Shown here: piece after piece, positions 58,566 through 64,000 of the stretch
Numbering within the stretch: the first letter of the stretch is position 1
Layout: each line of letters opens with the position of its first letter
Source: Apiospora phragmitis
Lineage: Eukaryota > Ascomycota > Sordariomycetes > Amphisphaeriales > Apiosporaceae
Direction: 5' to 3'
Assembly: GCA_038363925.1 (NCBI GenBank)
Contig: JAQQWL010000006.1
Span: forward strand, 2,770,501-2,834,500
Length of the DNA: 64,000 bases
Program-made: the position numbers and the translations under genes
Notes under the pieces: generated by a model
Database searches by the model: none
What the model was told of the DNA's origin: nothing
Seen by the model: only the letters and a program-made list of their open reading frames with translations

Positions 58566-60613
58566 ATGAGAGGAAGTCACCAAACCCTTACTGTTCGGAA
58601 GGCGCCTTATCGTCCAAAAGACCCCAACGCCGCCACCTCTTTCGGCAAGATCAGCAACATAATCAACGACGACAACAACAACAACAACAACAACAAGCTG
58701 AAGACCAACTGTCCCGCCACTACCATGTCGCATGCTCAGCAGTATGCCCGGCCTTTTGACTGGAGCCAGCGTCAGGGCATCATTACCCAGCTTTACATAT
58801 TTGAGGACCGCCCTCTGAAAGAGGTTGCGGAGATTATGAGGGATTCATACCAGTTTCACGCCACGTAAGCTCGTCAATCAACTCGGTCTTACTCGTTTTC
58901 ATGGAGTGTCGTCATCGCAGAGTATGCATACTGACTTTGCGCAGTTACAAAATGTACAAGGTGAGAAGAGCATTGACTCCTTTTTTATTTTCATGCTATC
59001 CAAATCCACCCTGGGTATGTTCGACATACACAGGGGGAAATCATGTATTCTCCAGTACATAGCGGTGCATTGCTATTGATGCCGTCATTACTTCCTCTCT
59101 ACGTTACATTGTCATCACTGATCCAACAATATAGGACCATTTCAGGAAATGGAATCTGCGGAAGAATCTCAACTCCAAAGTCTTTGAGGACTTCTTGATC
59201 CGCCCCCGCCAACAGAACACGCCGCCAACAGCACATAGCCCAAACGGTACCGTGGTGGTTCGCAACCTGAGCAGGCGCATGACCCGATATGTTCGGTCCG
59301 GGTCCGGCGGTTCTCCCAATGCCGAACCAGCTCAGATCCTATATGGCATGGTCCTCCCACGACAGGTTGAGTCGCCAGGTAGCCTGAAGCATGCCGAACG
59401 GTCCAGTACGTCATCACCTTTGAGTGGCCCTCTCTACCGTTTGCCTCATATACTTCTTCTGGCATGGGGATGCCCAAGTCATCCTGTTCTCGGATGGTAC
59501 GGGCTCTCCATACATCCGAGTGCGATGCTGACTCTGATTCGCCTTAGTGCATATGATAAGGTCCTATATCGTGCATATGGACACCAGGTCCAGTGAAAAT
59601 CCGAGTTCGGGCGCTTTAGGACCGGCCTATAACGCGGCCGCAGGGAAGACCTACTACTGGATTACACTATTGGGATAGCCCGAAACTTTCTACATGAGAA
59701 ACGGAGCGCGCTGGGCTTCGCACTACTTAACCACTGTTTCGGTATGTTTAAGGGGATGCTGGACTCCAACCCCTGGCTCGACCCCAACCCCTGGCTCATC
59801 CTCGCCGCTTTCTACGGCGCGTATGATCTCGCCCGATTTGACCCTGAACTGGCTGTCAATTTCATGGGGTACATCGACCAGCTCACCACCGTCAAGGGAC
59901 ACGCGTTCCATGAACTTTTCACCACTTTGCGGCAGTCCGGCTCGGACGGAGTTCTTGCTCAGTTCGAGAGGGTTATCCTGGAGTGTTTCATGGATACGAT
60001 GGCCGGCAGCTTCCGTGATAAGAAGATGGTGCTCGACATTATGCGCAGCTTCTCCATCGGCTTCATCCGAGCTTATCCGAAAAAAGCCATGCCCAGTATC
60101 GAGGTTTCGCGCGCCACGGTTCAGGAGGTCTTTGATAATCTGAAGGACGATCCGGATTCGGTCATTATCAAGCCCATACCTGCAGAAGGCCAGCCTAGCA
60201 GTGCTGAACTGGAGGCCATTGTCAAATTCCCGAAGTCTCCCATGGAGGACTTTCTCCACGGATGGGCCAACACTCATCCGGCATCGACCAGTCCTAGTCC
60301 TTCCACCACCTCGTCGGTGGCCGGGACGACGATAGCAAGCGATACGGACAGTGAAGATCAGGGTAGCAACAGGGCGGACAGCCCCCCGGCGTTTGATCCT
60401 TTTCTGGTCGAAATCATCTTGAACAAGGTGGTCGAGGAGACGTCAGTAGAGCTGTACTCGGGCAACCTCAGCGTCACTGCTCGGTTGATGGACCTGAAGG
60501 GCTGCTTTGGCAACCTGTCAGGGCAGTACAGCGATATCGAGGAGCTCAGAAAGGCATACGCGGACCTGATGGGTTACTACGCAGAGAATGCTAGCATCTA
60601 CATCCCACATTGA
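58566..60613 (+). CDS. Clr5-domain protein, central part frame-broken
   Basis: Fungal Clr5-domain protein, a family thought to act in transcription control. Exon 1 (58566-58864) includes a poly-Asn stretch coded by (AAC)n and the domain start WSQRQGIITQLYIFEDRPLKEV. A 16-nt micro-exon (58945-58960, TYKMYK across the joins) leads to exon 3 from 59135, reading DHFRKWNLRKNL; together they complete the domain. The C-terminal region (to TGA at 60611) is a long helical region starting GMFKGMLDSNPWLDPNPWLI. Between 59390 and 59680 the coding frame changes at GG (59400-59401), near TTAG (about 59546) and at GGG (59672-59674). Each would be fixed by one added base, but introns may explain some. An alternative start is ATG at 58725. 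Confidence 0.7.
58666..58695 (+). repeat. (AAC)n repeat coding for poly-Asn
   Basis: Tandem AAC units inside exon 1 of the Clr5 gene give seven to eight Asn in a row; this is a likely length-variable tract. Confidence 0.8.
58945..58960 (+). other. 16-nt micro-exon in the Clr5 domain
   Basis: Bounded by acceptor TTGCGCAG and donor GTGAGA. It carries YKMYK of the Clr5 motif, and its length keeps the frame (299 + 16 = 315 nt). Confidence 0.75.
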
Positions 60614-62838
60614 GTGGGGGACTCGCACGCCCCTTGAGCGAGATGCGATTTTCCCCAACCATGTTCGGGCATTGACAGCAGGTATACACAAGGTAGATGG
60701 TACAGGGGAAAATACTTCTTTTATTGGGCGCTTGCTCGGATGCGAGCACTCCACTTATAATGTGTTGTTAGACACATTGTACCGGCCTGTGTCCGGTCGA
60801 GGAAGGAAGGTCTACTTACACATTCTCGCATGGGCTTTTCCAGAATGCCAAGAGCAACCACCCCTTTCTCTCCCCCTCGCGGCCTCACCAAGCAACTACA
60901 AAATCATCCCTCTTGTCCCTTTACTACCCCTTTGTGCTTCTTGGCCCAAATTTCGTCGGGGGAAATCTAGCAATGCCAGTTCTGCTGCATGTGGGAGGTG
61001 GGATCAGTTGATCGTCACGGGGTTGACGGTGCAGACTGAATTGAATTCGCCGGTGCGTTCAAGGACCGAGTCACCGATTCCGCAGTTAAAAGGGCGGAAG
61101 GGCCCGTTTTCGCCGTCGACTCAAGAAGTCCTAGCCGTTGGGGGAACCGGTGCTTCTACTTTCACGGCTACTTGGTGAAAAGGGGGGTGAAAGCAGCAAC
61201 CGCTCGTCGTAAAAGAGACTGGCCTAACAGGCGATCTGGCTCAGCGGGCTGTTCGTATTTGTCCGAATACATTGGTAGACGGTGGCGATGAATGTCGCGA
61301 CGAAGGTGATGGGTGCGTCTTCTGCCGTTGAAGGCACTCAATTTTCAGTCCCTTACGTATTACAGAATCAATGATTGGAGTTGGTTACTATTGATCTGTA
61401 GGATGTTTTGGGATGATATATATCTGCTGGATCAGACGAGAGAGAAGTGTTGATGGGAAAGTCTGAACTGTGTCGAATGGTAATGATGGATTGGTTCAGT
61501 CTCGAGAGAACATCCAGCCTCCTTTCATAGTTACAACCTGTGTTGACTTTTTTAAGCTTGGCGATGGAGAGCCATTTACTATAGAGCTGCGTGCCGCATG
61601 CCGCATCCTTCGTTTTATACTAGCGAACGATGAACTGATCAAGATGAGTCTGAAGCCGGCCAATCATTAGGACCGTATGCGAACAAGTTATGTGAAGTGC
61701 TTGCAATCACTCCATCGAGCCTGACTACCAAAGCTGGGTGATGATTCCCGTCTTGCCCCTATTCTGAACCTCAGTGGCCAAAGGTTCGTCTACAGGTTGA
61801 CAGTACTCTCGTCATTCGAGAAGACATGCCCTTGGAGTTCGAGCATGAGGTTATGAGCATATGTATTGGACGTAGCAAATGATATGGGGCACCCAATTCA
61901 ATGATTTTTGGTTGGGAAAGAGAGTAATATAAAGCAACAAAGAAGAGGCATCTCGCCTGCCATGCTGCTGGAACGTGGCGGAATGAGGCCGCGCATATAT
62001 GGGGCTCGGGATCGGCACTTATATGCGCTAACCTGATGGGATCGGATTTGATGCCCACGTCTTTCTAAGCAACTTTATTAACATTAAATCCAATCAAGGT
62101 TCGTGTGTATCCAAGTATTCGTTAACATGGTGCCGTCTACCCCGAGATCGCGACATCTTCCCCTCCCCAACTACCTTGGCAGATTCGCAGTAACGGGAGC
62201 GTCCGCACGCCATTACGGTGGCTGTGTCCCTTGGAAACTCTGTGCGATGCGTCATCATCCCTCTCCGAGCCTGCCGCCCGACTTTTGCCAATCAGCAGCC
62301 AGACGGAGGCACGCTGGCACACTCGCCTCGTTGCGTGTGTCTGAGGCGGCGCTACCTGCACTACTACCTCCCTGCCACAAATTGTCAAGCTGACCTGAAA
62401 TGAAATGAATCAAAGGATCTCTCTTGCGTTGCGCCGAGGCTTATGGCAACCACTACCACCACATACCACATCACATCAAGCACCCGTGAATCCCGGGCAT
62501 ACTTCATAGCTCTGTTAGCGCGCACTTGATCGTTTTGTGTTTACATTGAGTGAGTACTTAGTTACTAGGAATCTTCTCGACCTGTTGGATCCCGTGCCGT
62601 GCCAAGTTGGTTGGCATCTAGACCCTCCTCCAAGAGCCAACTCGAAGACTACCTCGTCCCGGCTTGTTCATTGTCCAGAACCCCACCTTCCAATAAGCCT
62701 AGGTTCAATAGTACGTACAGACTACCACTCAGGCCTTGGTCAGTCGTCTTCAGATTTCGATCCTTCACCGCTTGCGATTTTCATCTTTGATTTAGGCCTT
62801 TTATATTCTCACTGGCTGGTGGTCAAGTAACGGACATA
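60614..62838. other. Intergenic region
   Basis: About 2.2 kb. An open frame ending at 61178 (reading GTGASTFTATW at its end) has no recognisable domain and no good start. No repeat or RNA gene was recognised. Confidence 0.45.
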
Positions 62839-63805
62839 ATGACCCAGGTGGAGGAGACCGAGGAAGAGAAGGCTCACCGCGAGCGGAAGCGTGACAAGTT
62901 CGGCGCATTCCTGTAAGTAGTAAATTGCGACACCCAATCCGAACCACCAAACAAAGCGAAAACCAGTTGTTTGAACTAACCCCGAGGGATACAGCAAAAC
63001 CAGCTACGACAAAGCCGAAGAGGGCACCGTCAAGGGCTTCCTCGAGGGCAAACTCGCGCTGGAAAAGGGCCTGGGCCTGGGCGCCCGGCCCAACGCCGTG
63101 CCGCCCATGGAGGCCGTCGCCCACGGCCCGCACCGCAAGGTCGAGATCGGCTGGCACCCGGTCGCCGGCCTCGCCGGCAAGTGGTTCGCCGAGCAGACGG
63201 GCCTGGGCAAGATGATCACGGAGAAGATCCGGGCGTACCCGGACCCGACGCAGCACTGGGCCGTGCTGGTGGGCGACTACGCGCACCAGCTCTGGATGGA
63301 CGAGCACCTCGACGTCATATACACCAACGAGCGCGTCGACCCGGCCCAGCGCGCCGACGGCACCTGGCACACGTTCGAGGTCGGCGAGACGCGCTTCAAC
63401 GACGAGGCCCTGCGCCAGGCCGCCGAGATGGTCATCCACAACATGCGCGCGCGCCGCCCGGCCTACAACCTCATCAGCAACAACTGCCAGAACTTCGCCG
63501 TCGAGCTACTCGACGTCATCCACGTCGGCGCCCACCGCGAGTTCGGCACCACCTTCGCCATCTACCAGCGCGCGACGGGCAAGGGCAAGATCATGGACCT
63601 CTTCGCCCAGGAGGACGCCGACGACGTCCAGACTGGCGCCGAGGGCCAGCCGCCGGGCGAGGCCCACGCCCAGGCCGTCAATAACGCGCAGAAGGTCATG
63701 GACGACAACACGCAGCAGCTGGACACGCAGCCGGCGACGGATCGGGGTCCGGTGGAGGGGCAGGGTCACGCCAGAAAGCGTTCCTGGTGGCGGAAGTCGG
63801 GGTAG
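62839..63805 (+). CDS. Unknown protein with PPPDE/LRAT-like catalytic motifs
   Basis: Two exons, 62839-62912 and 62995-63805, give 294 aa; GTAAGT...ATACAG joins FGAFL to KTSYDKAEEG. A charged N-terminus precedes the body. HWAVLVGDYAHQLWMD and, about 75 residues on, YNLISNNCQNFAVELLD resemble the His and Cys blocks of permuted papain-fold families such as PPPDE (DeSI deSUMOylases) and LRAT-like proteins. The tail is Gln/Asp-rich and ends in a basic patch RKRSWWRKSG. Exon 2 is very GC-rich with strong C/G third-position preference. Function as a thiol hydrolase or acyltransferase is inference; the fold needs a profile search. Confidence 0.7.
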
Positions 63806-64000
63806 TTTGCACCTCACGAGCAAGCATGTGGCCCATTGGGTTCGGGTGCCCACGATAGGTGGTAAAAATGGTTTAATATGGCTGGAAAGGGGGAGGGCGG
63901 TCGGACTGGGCATGGTGTTCTTGGTTTGACCTTCACGTGATGGGATTAAGCGAGCGAGTTTTTGAAATGATACCCATCGATGGCTTGGGTTCGGAGGGAA
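63806..64000. other. 3' flank at the right edge
   Basis: Nothing recognisable; likely 3' UTR of the preceding gene. Confidence 0.4.

Noticed and set aside
60588..61178. 196-codon plus-strand frame after the Clr5 gene
   Set aside because: Overlaps the Clr5 3' end, lacks a supported start and shows no known domain.
1..64000. CRISPR arrays, bacterial operons or riboswitches
   Set aside because: Introns and gene families are eukaryotic; no regularly spaced direct repeats were seen.

Overview
The window is nuclear DNA from a filamentous ascomycete (Pezizomycotina). Almost every gene is broken by short GT-AG introns of about 50-100 nt with CTAAC-like branch sites. The gene set is typical of moulds: fungal HIS7 fusion, CFEM and Clr5 proteins, DMATS prenyltransferase, CYP. 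Genus cannot be fixed from the sequence alone. I read exons by eye, using codon phase across splice sites and conserved family motifs as the check.

Left part (about 0.6-10.6 kb) looks like a small secondary-metabolite neighbourhood: a cytochrome P450 (-), a DMATS-type aromatic prenyltransferase (+), a GT1 glycosyltransferase (-), a sulfotransferase-like P-loop protein (+) and an AsaB/GA4-desaturase-like oxygenase (+). No backbone synthase lies beside them. A 280-bp inverted-repeat element sits inside the group. A decayed subtilase (12.6-15.2 kb) follows.

Middle part (15.6-31 kb): DRE2 (Fe-S assembly), an STF2-like hydrophilin whose start codon is split by an intron, mitochondrial methionyl-tRNA formyltransferase, a secreted protein, ERG6 with a motif-rich promoter, the decayed C-terminal end (PT, ACP, TE linker) of a non-reducing polyketide synthase, and an arrestin-domain protein with a PPxY motif.

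Right part (31-64 kb) is mostly housekeeping: NOT3, D-aminoacyl-tRNA deacylase, a Yippee protein, ornithine decarboxylase antizyme with a clear +1 recoding site (TCC TGA), HIS7, a TFIIIC small subunit, a GPI-anchored CFEM protein, a C2H2 regulator behind a 5-kb gene-poor stretch, NADP-isocitrate dehydrogenase, a Clr5-domain protein and a PPPDE/LRAT-like candidate hydrolase.

A caution for all interpretation: at least eight genes carry single-base frame breaks, mostly in G or C homopolymers, and one of them is DRE2, whose yeast counterpart is essential. Many apparent 'frameshifts' here are therefore probably base-calling errors. The subtilase and PKS remnants are better candidates for real decay.
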